From Paenibacillus sp. 1_12 (GTDB taxonomy: Bacteria > Bacillota > Bacilli > Paenibacillales > NBRC-103111): a stretch of DNA of 64,000 nucleotides. Position numbers and translations under genes: made by a program. The stretch lies in contig NZ_FOTE01000009.1 of assembly GCF_900114475.1 (NCBI RefSeq), positions 62,001 to 126,000 of the forward strand. Reading direction: 5' to 3'. The stretch's first letter is position 1; each line of letters opens with the position of its first letter. Shown here piece after piece: positions 18,035 to 27,317 of the stretch. The notes below the pieces were generated by a model, which was given only the letters and a program-made list of their open reading frames with translations, had not been told where the DNA came from and did no database searches.

Positions 18035-18916
18035 TTAACCTTTAACTGAACCGAGCATGACACCTTTTGCAAAATGCTTTTGCAGAAACGGATAGACGGC
18101 CAAAATTGGGATCGTCGCAATGACGACTGCCGCCATCTTGATCGTTTGCTTCGGAAGCTGATTTTCTGACACCATCTCGGCAGCGGATGACCCGCCTGTA
18201 GAGGTTTCCGAATCGATCAGCATTGTCCTAAGCAGAACCTGCAGAGGCACCTTCGCATAATCATTGATAAACAGAATAGCGTTAAAGAACGTGTTCCAGT
18301 AGCCTACTGCATAAAACAAGCCGAAGGCAGCCAAAGCCGGGGCCGACAGCGGTAGCACAATGCGGAAGAAGGTGCCGATATCGTTGCAGCCATCGATCAT
18401 GGCCGCATCCTCAAGCTCTACAGGAATGCTGTCAAAGAAGCTTTTCATCAGAATGGCGTTCCATCCGCTGATAAGTACAGGGATGATGAGCGACCATACG
18501 CTGTTGATCATGCCAAGGTCACGTACGACGATATAATTTGGAATAATTCCCGGATTGAACAAGATCGTGAGTAAAATCATCAGCATCAGAATACGTCTGC
18601 CTCTGAGTCGCTTGCGAGAAATGCCAAACGCCATCGCAGAGGTGAAGATCAGACTTAATCCGGTTCCGACCGTTGCCAGAAAGGTAGTCACTAATGTCGC
18701 ATTTTTAAACGTATCCGTGTCTAATAAATATCGATAGGAGCCAAGCGACCATTTCTGCGGAAACAAAACAAAACCGCTTTTCTGAAGATATTCATAAGGG
18801 TCGGTAAAGGAAATAATAAACACATAATACAATGGGAATATGGTAATAATTCCTATAAGAGATAATGTAAACGCATTCAAAGTATTAAATAAACGTCCTC
18901 CAAAGCTTCCCTTCAT
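18035..18916 (-). CDS. Carbohydrate ABC transporter permease, YtcP-like
   Basis: A 293-residue inner membrane permease with six predicted helices. It has the cytoplasmic EAA-type loop PVELEDAAMIDGCNDIGTFF and the conserved C-terminus YPFLQKHFAKGVMLGSVKG. The start is ATG 18916 after AAGGTGG, which gives the family length; longer readings run into the preceding gene. The stop of the LplB-like gene is 28 bases upstream. No ATPase gene is present; in relatives such pairs use the shared MsmX ATPase. Confidence 0.92.
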   Translation of the reverse strand: MKGSFGGRLFNTLNAFTLSLIGIITIFPLYYVFIISFTDPYEYLQKSGFVLFPQKWSLGSYRYLLDTDTFKNATLVTTFLATVGTGLSLIFTSAMAFGISRKRLRGRRILMLMILLTILFNPGIIPNYIVVRDLGMINSVWSLIIPVLISGWNAILMKSFFDSIPVELEDAAMIDGCNDIGTFFRIVLPLSAPALAAFGLFYAVGYWNTFFNAILFINDYAKVPLQVLLRTMLIDSETSTGGSSAAEMVSENQLPKQTIKMAAVVIATIPILAVYPFLQKHFAKGVMLGSVKG

Positions 18917-18944
18917 TGTCCTGACCACCTTTTGTCGCTTGTGC

Positions 18945-19907
18945 TTAGTAGACACCATCCTCGCCAATCTTCTTGGCCAGTTTGTTGGCCACGATAACGA
19001 GCACAAGACCTACCAAGGATTTGAACAACCCTACCGCTGTACTGTAGCTGAATTGTCCACTCTGTATACCATTTCGGTATACATACGTTTCAAAGACGTC
19101 TGCATATTGGGCGACAGCTCCATTATTCATCAGAAATACTTGCTCGAAGCCGACATCCATAATGTGTCCGAGCCTTAATATGAGCAGGATCAGAATAACA
19201 CTTCGGATTCCAGGCAGTGTTACGTGCCAAGCTTGCAGCCATCGATTGGCTCCGTCTATTTTGGCTGCTTCATACAATTGCGGATCAACAGCTGTAATGG
19301 CTGCCAGAATGATTATCGTTCCCCAACCGGTTTCCTTCCAGATGTTTTGCAGCACAAGCATTCCCCAGAATGTATCCGTATTGGTCAAAAAATCGTACTT
19401 AGGCAGTCCAATCGAAGCGATCATCATATTAACAATTCCTGAAGATTGGGACAAAAGTAAGAACGATATCCCTACGATGATGACCCATGACAGAAAATGC
19501 GGTAGATAAACAATGGATTGGATAACACTTTTAAAAAATTTGTTATTTACTTCATTCAATAATAATGATAAGACAATAGGCAGTGGGAAGAAAAACACCA
19601 GATTCAATAAACTGATTACCATCGTATTGCGGAATAGCAGTATAAAATCAGGATTAGAGAAAAATCGGATAAAATGCTCCAGCCCTACCCATTCGCTATT
19701 CCAAACACCTGCGTAAGGGGAGTATTCCTGAAAGGCAATGATGATACCCCACATCGGAAAATATTTAAATATGATGAAAAAAACGACACCAGGCAAAATC
19801 AGCATATACAAATATTTGTCACGTCGGATATCCGACAAAAGCGGCCGCCGCACTTTTTTCTTTTCTCTGGTGATGGACGATTGCATCGCAGATGATTGTG
19901 TTTCCAT
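18945..19907 (-). CDS. Carbohydrate ABC transporter permease, LplB-like
   Basis: A 320-residue permease, partner of the YtcP-like protein. A charged N-terminus (REKKKVRRP) precedes six helices. The EAA-type loop reads DPQLYEAAKIDGANRWLQAW, and the C-terminus ends NKLAKKIGEDGVY, typical of the LplB family. The start is taken as ATG 19907, eight bases after AAGG; a GTG two codons upstream is too close to the site. It follows the Gfo/Idh/MocA gene. Confidence 0.92.
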   Translation of the reverse strand: METQSSAMQSSITREKKKVRRPLLSDIRRDKYLYMLILPGVVFFIIFKYFPMWGIIIAFQEYSPYAGVWNSEWVGLEHFIRFFSNPDFILLFRNTMVISLLNLVFFFPLPIVLSLLLNEVNNKFFKSVIQSIVYLPHFLSWVIIVGISFLLLSQSSGIVNMMIASIGLPKYDFLTNTDTFWGMLVLQNIWKETGWGTIIILAAITAVDPQLYEAAKIDGANRWLQAWHVTLPGIRSVILILLILRLGHIMDVGFEQVFLMNNGAVAQYADVFETYVYRNGIQSGQFSYSTAVGLFKSLVGLVLVIVANKLAKKIGEDGVY

Positions 19908-19962
19908 ATTCACTACCTTCCACTTCCATCATTTTTGTAGTGGTTTCAGACTGGGTCCACGC

Positions 19963-20958
19963 TTACACCAGAATTCCGTGCTTTAATTGAACGATACGTT
20001 GCTCATCGGCCGATACATAGGCTGCGTCCAATATGGAGATTGTTTTGAGATTGTCCTTTGAGCTGTTAGGCGCTTCAACGCCCGTTTCCAGCGAGGTAAG
20101 CAGGTGATTCAAGCCCTCGTATGTAGCAATTTCTCTGGAGATATGATTTTCCCATGTTTCAGTTGGAGTCTTGTCGCCTTTACGGTAAAGTTCGGCACGA
20201 TTATATCCGGTTACGATCGTTCCCGTTTCCCCAATCACGATCATCTCGGTTCTATTAAAGGTCGAGGAGAAGCTTTGTACATAAGTAGCAACGACGTTAT
20301 TCTCAAAAACGACCTGAACGGTTGCATCTGTCTCACCTGCGCATTGAATGGCGGAGGAGGAGCGATTCTGACAAACGACCGATACAGCATCACAACCCAG
20401 AATTTGCCGGAACCCGTCAAACCAGTGTATACCCATAACAGACATTGCATTGCGTTCGCATTCCTGTCTCCAGCCTACATCCTGTCTAAAGAAAATATTG
20501 GTGAATACAATGGATGTGACTTTACCAATTACACCGTCAGCCACCTTGCCTTTAACGAGCTCAAACGGATAATGGCGTCTGAAGTTCTGATTGATCGATA
20601 TCGGTATGCCCTTCTGTCTTGCTTTCTCGGTAATCTCGGTCGCTTCCGCCAAGGTATCGGAAAAAGGTTTTTCAACAAATACAGGAAGGCCAGCCTCAAT
20701 CAACGGCAGTACAATTTGCTTGCGGATGGAGGTAGGCGTGCATACAACAACTGCTTCCACACCGCTATTTTGGATAAAATCGTTCAACTCTGTAAAGCGC
20801 TGAGGCACTCCATATTTATCCGCTTTAGCATGCAGGGCTTCTGGATTCGGATCGCACAGGGCCACGATCTCAATTCGCTCGGGATGATCCTTATACCCTA
20901 CAAAATGCAATTCAGTAACACCACCAGCACCTACAATACCTACTTTGTACTTTTTCAT
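19963..20958 (-). CDS. Gfo/Idh/MocA family NAD(P)-dependent oxidoreductase
   Basis: A 331-residue sugar or inositol dehydrogenase-type enzyme. The N-terminal Rossmann motif is VGIVGAGGVTELHFVGY, and the catalytic EKPFSDT motif lies near residue 97. The C-terminal half is the usual open beta-sheet domain. The start is ATG 20958 after GGGGTGGAG. It is the first gene of the operon that runs through the permeases, binding protein, cupin, isomerase and Tm-1-like pair. A perfect palindrome lies about 115 bases upstream. It probably oxidises the imported sugar or a derivative. Confidence 0.9.
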   Translation of the reverse strand: MKKYKVGIVGAGGVTELHFVGYKDHPERIEIVALCDPNPEALHAKADKYGVPQRFTELNDFIQNSGVEAVVVCTPTSIRKQIVLPLIEAGLPVFVEKPFSDTLAEATEITEKARQKGIPISINQNFRRHYPFELVKGKVADGVIGKVTSIVFTNIFFRQDVGWRQECERNAMSVMGIHWFDGFRQILGCDAVSVVCQNRSSSAIQCAGETDATVQVVFENNVVATYVQSFSSTFNRTEMIVIGETGTIVTGYNRAELYRKGDKTPTETWENHISREIATYEGLNHLLTSLETGVEAPNSSKDNLKTISILDAAYVSADEQRIVQLKHGILV

Positions 20959-21074
20959 TGTCCCACTCCACCCCTTAGAATTATTGGTTAACACAGTATG
21001 CTGATTCGACAAGGAAATGCACCTTCAGTCTACTTTCAACAAAGTTTATTTTTGATTAACTTAGTTGTATTTAA

Positions 21075-21089
21075 TTCAACATTGTTGAA
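21075..21089. promoter_or_regulatory. Palindromic operator candidate upstream of the Gfo/Idh operon
   Basis: TTCAACATTGTTGAA is a perfect inverted repeat (6-base arms, 3-base centre) in the spacer between the XRE-cupin gene and the Gfo/Idh/MocA gene. A partial copy, TTCAACAAAGTT, lies 40 bases nearer the gene. It may bind the XRE-cupin regulator encoded just upstream; that link is inference. Confidence 0.45.
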
Positions 21090-21200
21090 CATATTTTATT
21101 TTACACCATCATTATCGATAATGCAACCGCTTTCTTTCAAAAAAATGACAGCTGTCTGACCTCTGCCGCATAAGAAGCGGAGAAAGGTTTCAAAATCCAC

Positions 21201-21232
21201 AAAGAACCTGAAGCTGCGCTTCAGGCTCTTTA
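21201..21232 (-). terminator. Hairpin terminator after the XRE-cupin regulator
   Basis: AAAGAACCTGAAGC pairs with GCTTCAGGCTCTTT around TGC (one G-T/mismatch). The T stretch on the minus strand is short (TTCTTT), so the terminator may be modest. Confidence 0.6.
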
Positions 21233-21244
21233 TGATGTCATCGA

Positions 21245-21817
21245 CTACGTTGGTGTGTTGGGGGACGTACTGCTCGCTTTGGACTGCGTGAATACTGCGA
21301 CATACTTCACTTCATCCGTGATTGGGCTTAGCAGATGCTTTTCCACCGAATCGAAGTACAGACTGTCTCCAGGCTTTAACGTATACTCTACATTGCCTAC
21401 CTTGTAGCGCATTTCGCCTTCCAAAATAAAGATAAACTCCTCGCCGTTGTGGCTGTATACATTTTTACTGTCATGCTCGTCCTTTCGTGAAACAAAAAGA
21501 AAGGGCTGCATCAACTTTTCACCACGTTCAACTGCAAAGGCAAAGAAGGAATAGCCCTTCTCCGTCTTGACAAGCTTCGATTCGCTCGTTTCCGATGCTG
21601 TATAAATCGTACCGGACCGCACTTGATCATCAAGTAGAAAAGAAACCTTGGTTCCCAAAGCATCGGCTATTTTGATTAAAGTAGCAATAGGTGGAACCGT
21701 TTTCCCGTTTTCAATCTTCGACAAGAGACTTTTGGAAAAGCCACATATATTGGCAATCTCCGTCAAATTGCGGTTCTGTTCTTTCCGTAGTTTCATAATT
21801 TTGTTCCCAAGATCCAT
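21245..21817 (-). CDS. XRE family transcriptional regulator with cupin domain
   Basis: A 190-residue regulator. Residues 5-62 form an XRE/Cro helix-turn-helix (IMKLRKEQNRNLTEIANICG, then FSKSLLSKIENGKTVPP). Residues about 110-178 form a cupin sensor (NGEEFIFILEGEMRYKVG and the later PGDSLYFDSVEKH). Such proteins bind a small ligand in the cupin and control nearby catabolic genes. The start ATG 21817 follows AGGAG by 9 bases. It is placed after the permeases of one importer and before the Gfo/Idh operon of the next, so either or both could be targets. Confidence 0.88.
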   Translation of the reverse strand: MDLGNKIMKLRKEQNRNLTEIANICGFSKSLLSKIENGKTVPPIATLIKIADALGTKVSFLLDDQVRSGTIYTASETSESKLVKTEKGYSFFAFAVERGEKLMQPFLFVSRKDEHDSKNVYSHNGEEFIFILEGEMRYKVGNVEYTLKPGDSLYFDSVEKHLLSPITDEVKYVAVFTQSKASSTSPNTPT

Positions 21818-21836
21818 AAGTTCATTCTCCTGTTCT

Positions 21837-21870
21837 CAAGGTAAACCATGTTTATCATAGCTAAACCTTG
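21837..21870. promoter_or_regulatory. Interrupted inverted repeat before the XRE-cupin gene
   Basis: CAAGGTAAACC at 21837-21847 faces GCTAAACCTTG at 21860-21870 (outer arms CAAGGT and ACCTTG). It lies about 20 bases upstream of the regulator start, in the only spacer between it and the permease gene, and could be an autoregulatory operator. No protein can be named as its ligand from sequence. Confidence 0.35.
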
Positions 21871-21894
21871 TGGAACAAGTCAAGCATTACGTGA

Positions 21895-22776
21895 TTACCC
21901 CTTAACCGATCCGAGCATCACACCCTTGGCAAAATGCTTCTGCAAAAACGGATATACGAGAAGTATCGGCACAATAGCGAGCACAATCGAAGCCATTCGA
22001 ATCGTTTCCTGAGGAATAACGCGGTCGTCCCCTCCCCCGCCTGCTGCGCCTACACCGTTTGAATCCGAATCGATAACGAGTGATTTAACCAACACCTGCA
22101 GGGTCCATTTCTTCGCATCCGTCAAATAGATCAGTGCATTAAAGTACGTATTCCAGTACGATACCGCGAAAAACAACGTAAAGGCAGCTATCGCTGGCAT
22201 GGATAACGGGATGACAATCCGCCAAAACACTCCGATATCGGAGCAGCCATCAATATGGGCAGCGTCCTCCAGCTCGGGAGGCAGTGATTCCAGAAAGCTT
22301 TTAATGACGATCAAGCTCCATGCATTGGTTAAACCGGACAAGATCAAGGACCAATATGAGTTCAACAATCCAAGCTCCTTGATTAGCAAATAATTAGGCA
22401 AAATACCTGCATTGAACACCAGCGTAAAAATAACTGCACTAAGCATAAACCGCCGTCCGGGGACGACTTTTTTGGTCAGCACATAGGCAAAAGTAAACGA
22501 AATGATCACACTCAGCACAGTACCGATTCCCGTCACGAATACCGTACTTTTCAAAGCGTTCAAAAAGCTGTTCGTAGACAGGATATACTTGTAAGCCGAT
22601 AAAGACCACTTCTCTGGCAGCAGGTAAAATTGCAGAGGCACGTAGACCTCGGGGTCCGTAAAGGACACACTGAACACATAAATAAATGGAAATACACAGG
22701 CTAGCGAAATCATCCCCAGCAGCGAGTAATTGATATAATCAAAAACCGTCATTTTTTTAGTCGCTACGAAACTCAC
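21895..22776 (-). CDS. Carbohydrate ABC transporter permease, YtcP-like
   Basis: A 293-residue permease with six helices. EAA-type loop: PPELEDAAHIDGCSDIGVFW; C-terminus LQKHFAKGVMLGSVKG as in the other YtcP copies here. The glycine-rich loop GVGAAGGGGDDRVIPQ before the last helix is unlike the other copies. The start is GTG 22776, about 8 bases after AAGGAGG. It ends the importer part of the unit headed by the binding protein at 28853. Confidence 0.92.
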   Translation of the reverse strand: MSFVATKKMTVFDYINYSLLGMISLACVFPFIYVFSVSFTDPEVYVPLQFYLLPEKWSLSAYKYILSTNSFLNALKSTVFVTGIGTVLSVIISFTFAYVLTKKVVPGRRFMLSAVIFTLVFNAGILPNYLLIKELGLLNSYWSLILSGLTNAWSLIVIKSFLESLPPELEDAAHIDGCSDIGVFWRIVIPLSMPAIAAFTLFFAVSYWNTYFNALIYLTDAKKWTLQVLVKSLVIDSDSNGVGAAGGGGDDRVIPQETIRMASIVLAIVPILLVYPFLQKHFAKGVMLGSVKG

Positions 22777-22789
22777 GTGGTGTACCTCC

Positions 22790-23737
22790 TTAATAGATGC
22801 CCTCTTGACCCATTTTTTTAACTACATAGTTGGACATTATGACAAGGATCAAGCCTACAACTCCCTTGAACATGCCTACGGTTACACCTACACTGATTTT
22901 CCCTCCAAGAATTCCGATCGTGTAAGCATACGTATCGAACACCTGGGAAACCGAAGTAACCAACGGGTTATTCATAAGCAACAGCTGCTCAAAACCGACA
23001 TCCGCCATATGGCCAAGCCGCAAAATCAATAAAATAATAATGGTCGGACGAATCGCGGGCAAGGTGACATGCCATATTTGCTTGAAGCGTGAGGCACCGT
23101 CTATGACTGCGGCTTCGTACTGCTGCGGATCGACACCAGCCATTGCGGCCAAAAAGATAATCGTTCCCCAGCCCACTTCCTTCCACATGCTTTGCAGCGT
23201 AATCATTCCCCAATAATAATTGGGGTTGGATAAGAAGGAGACGGTCTCATAGCCTAATCCCGAAATCATTTTATTGACTATGCCTACATCTGTGGAAAGC
23301 ATGAAAAAGGTCATACTTGCTACAACGACCCACGATAAAAAATGCGGCAAATAAACAATCGATTGATTAATACGCTTAAATACCTCATGCCGGACCTCAT
23401 TGAGCATCAACGCCAACAAAATAGGTACGGGAAACATGAAAATAATTCCAAAAATATTAATAGCAAACGTATTTCGCAGCATGATATAAAAGGTTTGGCT
23501 GGCAAACATTTCCGTAAAATTCGTTAGACCGATCCACGAGCTTCCCCAAAGCCCCTTATACGGGTTGTATTCCTTAAAGGCAATCAACAGGCCCCACAGG
23601 GGAGCGAACTTAAACAAAATAAAATAGAGGATTCCCGGCGCCGCCAGCACATACATCCATTTTTGCTGAACCATCGTTGACCACAAACTACGTCGTGATC
23701 GTTGTTTCGTTTGCTTCTGGATAACACCTGTTTGCAT
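22790..23737 (-). CDS. Carbohydrate ABC transporter permease, LplB-like
   Basis: A 315-residue permease. EAA-type loop: DPQQYEAAVIDGASRFKQIW; C-terminus NYVVKKMGQEGIY. The start is ATG 23737 with GAGGTGA upstream; a GTG three codons earlier overlaps the site and is less likely. It is 13 bases from its YtcP-like partner and about 25 bases from the enolase gene. Confidence 0.92.
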   Translation of the reverse strand: MQTGVIQKQTKQRSRRSLWSTMVQQKWMYVLAAPGILYFILFKFAPLWGLLIAFKEYNPYKGLWGSSWIGLTNFTEMFASQTFYIMLRNTFAINIFGIIFMFPVPILLALMLNEVRHEVFKRINQSIVYLPHFLSWVVVASMTFFMLSTDVGIVNKMISGLGYETVSFLSNPNYYWGMITLQSMWKEVGWGTIIFLAAMAGVDPQQYEAAVIDGASRFKQIWHVTLPAIRPTIIILLILRLGHMADVGFEQLLLMNNPLVTSVSQVFDTYAYTIGILGGKISVGVTVGMFKGVVGLILVIMSNYVVKKMGQEGIY

Positions 23738-23761
23738 TGAAGTCACCTCATTATTTTCCCT

Positions 23762-24847
23762 TTATTCACTGATCTGGTATTCCGCATGAGCAAGCCACTC
23801 CGGACGAATCGTTACACCCCAGCCTGGTCCTTCCGGAACCTGCACTTTGCCGTCGCGAACCTCCAAAGGCTCCATAAAGAGGTTGTTCGTCCAAGCGTCC
23901 TGCTCTATTGTATACTCCATATGAGTCCCCGCGTTCGGAATGGCTGCGACCATGTGAAGTGTAAATATCGTAAGCATCGAAAGATTGGCTGCATGCGGTG
24001 TGCAGGTCATTCCGAAAGACTCAGCTATTTTGGCTACTTCCATCGCACGGCTGAAGCCCCCTACATAGCAAATATCCGGTTGGACGATATCGACCGCACG
24101 CATGCCGATCATACGTCTGAACTGCGCCAGATCTGTATCCTGCTCCCCGCCGGTGACGGGAATATCGAGAGCATCCGCTACCTGCTTAGTCCATTCCAGT
24201 TCCGTGTACGGACATGGCTCCTCAAAATGACATACTCCATATTGCGCCAGCATCCGTCCAGTTTCAATCGCTTTGCGCGGTGTGAAGCCGCTGTTCGCAT
24301 CGACGTAAAGCGGCGTCTTGTCGCCGATGGCTTCCCTAACCGCCTTCACTACCTGCTCCGTACGGCCCGGGTATACATCTACGTCATTGCCAAAATTGTT
24401 AGCGATACGAATTTTAAAAGCACCATACCCATACGTATCCTGAAGACGCTTAATCCTTTCGGCCTCGGCCTCAGGTGAGATATCCCGCTTCATGCTGGAT
24501 CCGTATACATCAACCATCCGCGGCTTACCGCCCACCAGCTCAGTTACGCTTTTGCCTAACCTTTTCCCCTTCAAATCCCATAAAGCCGTATCCAGCCCGC
24601 CGACCGCCCTGCATATATAAGAGCCTGGAAATTTGTGTTCTTCCCTGATGCAGGCCGCAGATAAAGCTTCGATCTCATCACAATCAGCTCCAAGTGCGTG
24701 AGGGGCAATTTGCTGATGCAGCACAAGCGCTGATATATTCGCATGATAGGGTGCGATTTGTCCATATCCCTGTAATCCATCCTCAGATGTGACACGAACG
24801 AAGGATAAATTTCTGGTCGTAAATGTTTCTATGCTTTCAATTTTCAT
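23762..24847 (-). CDS. Mandelate racemase/muconate lactonizing enzyme family protein
   Basis: A 361-residue enolase-superfamily enzyme, probably a sugar-acid dehydratase. Catalytic pattern of the mandelate racemase subgroup: K145-I-R147, metal ligands Asp183 (VDANSG), Glu209/210 (FEEPCPYTE) and Glu235 (GGEQDTD), and the Asp258/His285 dyad (QPDICYVGG, CTPHAAN). The start ATG 24847 follows GGAGGCAGAGTC. It sits between the AraC sensor gene and the permease pair of its own importer. This suggests that the transporter takes up an acid sugar, which the enzyme dehydrates (inference). Confidence 0.9.
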   Translation of the reverse strand: MKIESIETFTTRNLSFVRVTSEDGLQGYGQIAPYHANISALVLHQQIAPHALGADCDEIEALSAACIREEHKFPGSYICRAVGGLDTALWDLKGKRLGKSVTELVGGKPRMVDVYGSSMKRDISPEAEAERIKRLQDTYGYGAFKIRIANNFGNDVDVYPGRTEQVVKAVREAIGDKTPLYVDANSGFTPRKAIETGRMLAQYGVCHFEEPCPYTELEWTKQVADALDIPVTGGEQDTDLAQFRRMIGMRAVDIVQPDICYVGGFSRAMEVAKIAESFGMTCTPHAANLSMLTIFTLHMVAAIPNAGTHMEYTIEQDAWTNNLFMEPLEVRDGKVQVPEGPGWGVTIRPEWLAHAEYQISE

Positions 24848-24882
24848 GACTCTGCCTCCATTTCGTTTTCAATGCGTTGGAT

Positions 24883-27201
24883 CTACCGGTGCTCGGATCT
24901 GTAGCCTCCCGGCGTGATCTGGACATGCCGCTGAAATATCCGGATAAAGTTTCGTTCGGAATAACCAATCGCTAGAGCAATCTCACCGAGACCTTGATCA
25001 GTATCCCTTAAAAGCCGCTTGGCTTCATCGATTTTGCTTTCCACTACATATTCCAGAAAGTTTTTGCCCATGCTTTTTTTGAACAGACGACTTAAATAGG
25101 ACGGACTCACACCGACAATTTCCGCACACTGCACCAGTGATAAGTCGTTCCCGCAATTTTCGCTGATATAAGTACAAATGGTTTGAATAATCGACTCCCC
25201 GGCTGCTTCCCGATCGTTCCGGGTCAACCATAAGTACAGAGGGAAAAGTGTCTCCTCAAACCAGTCACAGATTTCCTCGGAGGTCTGTTTGTCGCTCAAC
25301 TGTCCGAACAAATTATGCTCGATGACGTCCCCGGCATTGGCGCCCTGCCTTTCCAGAGAAACAATCAACGACGATAGCAATACATGGTAGCTCTGATAAA
25401 TAAATACATAAGATTGGGAGCTTTGCAATATTTCCGTGAATCGTTTGAAATTTTGGGTGGCGAACGGAATATCCTCCTGCTCCAACGCAGCCACAACGGC
25501 TGCCTCCTGCTCACGGGGGTATTTGATCAGCGCCTGCTTCTTGACAGGCTCCACATCTTCAATAAATAAAACCGTTTCGGAGTCCCGAAATATCCGATAT
25601 TGCAGTGCGGTTTCCGCTTCTTTGTATGACACTGGAACGTCAGCCGCATGTGCATATAATCGGCCAATACCGACGGTTACCTCGAACGATAAATAGTTCT
25701 GGAATGCGGTGGTGATGGCAGCTGCATATTCCCTTGTGTGATCCAGCATCGTTTGCTGTTCCATATCGGGTTTGAATTGCAGTATCGCCGCCCCTCTTCC
25801 CTGATAAGGAATTACGTAGCCTTGAAGCGAATGACTGCGCAATATCTCCTGCATCACATTAGCCAGCGAAAAGGCAACGATCCCTTTTTCCTCAGGTAAA
25901 AACCTTTTCTCTTTGTATATATTTTCGGCTTCAACTATCAGCACGACATTCGTCGAAGTCACATCAATCCCATACGTTCTGCAATCCTGAATAAGCGTTT
26001 CATTTCTCGTATAATCGCCACTCAACAGCTGAAAGAGAAACTTTTCACGCAAAGAAGGCTCTATTTTGTCCATATAAGCCCCAAGCTTTTTCGTTTCCTT
26101 ACTTAAATAATCCAAAGACTCTTTAATAATATCCAGCTCATCGTCTTTATCCTGAATCCCATCTACACGGAGCGAACGGCTCTGATTAATCAATTGTTCA
26201 ATTGGGGTATATGCCCGCTTGGAGGTGAAGTAGGTCAGAACAATCCCGACCCCGACAAAGATCACAAGAATCAATACCATCATCCCGCGAATCCAATCCA
26301 ATTGATCCGTTATCGCTTGCTCCGGTATTACGGAAACATACGTTCTTGCAAACACATTTTTTACATACCTGTATTGTGCCGGCTTACCGTCAATGCCCTC
26401 GGCCACAAACTGACCGGAGCTTTTGTCCGAGGCTTGAATCATTTCTATACCCTTTAACCGGGCGGTTTCCTGCAAAAGCACGGTCTCGGATTTTCGCTCC
26501 ATACCAAAGGGATCGTGCAATTTCACGATGATCAGCTCTTGAGCACGAGTCACAATGACCGTATCCGTCTCTAAAAACTTGCTGAGCGCCGACGTTTCAA
26601 TCTCAAAGCCCAGCAGCCCCTCTGGCCCGCCGTTACCAATTAGCGGAAGCAATCGGGCAAAGGTCATATAGCCTTCCCTTTTGCTGAGCGGAGACCATTG
26701 GGTAAGATACTTGCTTTCCAGCAGTCGGTCGATATCATCCTTATATTTGTACTCTGCCCTCGGAATGGGTCCATATTCGTTAGAAAGAATAACACTGCCC
26801 GGGCTGTTATACAAAAAGATTTCATTAATAAAGCTGTTTGAGTTTTTAACCAACGCGATTTTTTTCAAAATTTCGATATTCCAAATGACGTTGTCACCGG
26901 ATGAGCCTGCATAAGCTTCTTGTAGCATGGGGTCTTTGGCTAACTGGAGCGAGTCCTGCTCGATCTGTTGTAACACCCTTTCAGCACGGTCCTTTAAAAT
27001 AGTCAAAGACGAATCACTTTCAGTCTGGATATAGGTTTCCATCCGATTCATCGAAAGCTGATAATAGACCGTGCTTGCCAAAATAACCGGAACGCATACG
27101 GATATGCAGCCGAGCCAGATCAGCTTATACAAATATTTTTTGGGGTTAGTCCGCCGCTCGATTCCCAGGTATTTCAAAAAAAACTTGCTCCAGTTCGCCA
27201 T
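24883..27201 (-). CDS. Membrane-bound AraC family sensor-regulator
   Basis: A 772-residue one-component regulator. An N-terminal membrane helix (about 28-48) and a second at about 300-320 enclose an extracytoplasmic Cache-like domain. A middle region with GGDEF-remnant-like features (VTVGIGRLYA) follows. The C-terminal AraC double helix-turn-helix occupies about the last 100 residues (CAEIVGVSPSYLSRLFKKSM and IALAIGYSERNFIRIFQRHV). The start is ATG 27201 after GGGAGGACTT. Proteins of this kind in Paenibacillus sense an external ligand and activate adjacent transporter operons. It lies directly between the binding protein and the enolase of its unit. Confidence 0.9.
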   Translation of the reverse strand: MANWSKFFLKYLGIERRTNPKKYLYKLIWLGCISVCVPVILASTVYYQLSMNRMETYIQTESDSSLTILKDRAERVLQQIEQDSLQLAKDPMLQEAYAGSSGDNVIWNIEILKKIALVKNSNSFINEIFLYNSPGSVILSNEYGPIPRAEYKYKDDIDRLLESKYLTQWSPLSKREGYMTFARLLPLIGNGGPEGLLGFEIETSALSKFLETDTVIVTRAQELIIVKLHDPFGMERKSETVLLQETARLKGIEMIQASDKSSGQFVAEGIDGKPAQYRYVKNVFARTYVSVIPEQAITDQLDWIRGMMVLILVIFVGVGIVLTYFTSKRAYTPIEQLINQSRSLRVDGIQDKDDELDIIKESLDYLSKETKKLGAYMDKIEPSLREKFLFQLLSGDYTRNETLIQDCRTYGIDVTSTNVVLIVEAENIYKEKRFLPEEKGIVAFSLANVMQEILRSHSLQGYVIPYQGRGAAILQFKPDMEQQTMLDHTREYAAAITTAFQNYLSFEVTVGIGRLYAHAADVPVSYKEAETALQYRIFRDSETVLFIEDVEPVKKQALIKYPREQEAAVVAALEQEDIPFATQNFKRFTEILQSSQSYVFIYQSYHVLLSSLIVSLERQGANAGDVIEHNLFGQLSDKQTSEEICDWFEETLFPLYLWLTRNDREAAGESIIQTICTYISENCGNDLSLVQCAEIVGVSPSYLSRLFKKSMGKNFLEYVVESKIDEAKRLLRDTDQGLGEIALAIGYSERNFIRIFQRHVQITPGGYRSEHR

Positions 27202-27317
27202 AAGTCCTCCCATTTTCTAAAGCTCAGCTTCTTGGTCTGAGCGGTATGCTGGCTATAATGATAGGGAGTGAAGCACGATACATCAAGTGCCAGCAGAAAA
27301 TTCCCATATATGCTGTT

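Noticed and set aside
18917-19006. Upstream extension of the YtcP-like gene at 18035
   Set aside because: It overlaps the end of the LplB-like gene in another frame and is not needed for the family length.
20104-20991. 295-codon plus-strand frame
   Set aside because: It lies fully antisense to the Gfo/Idh/MocA gene, whose Rossmann and EKP motifs are unambiguous.
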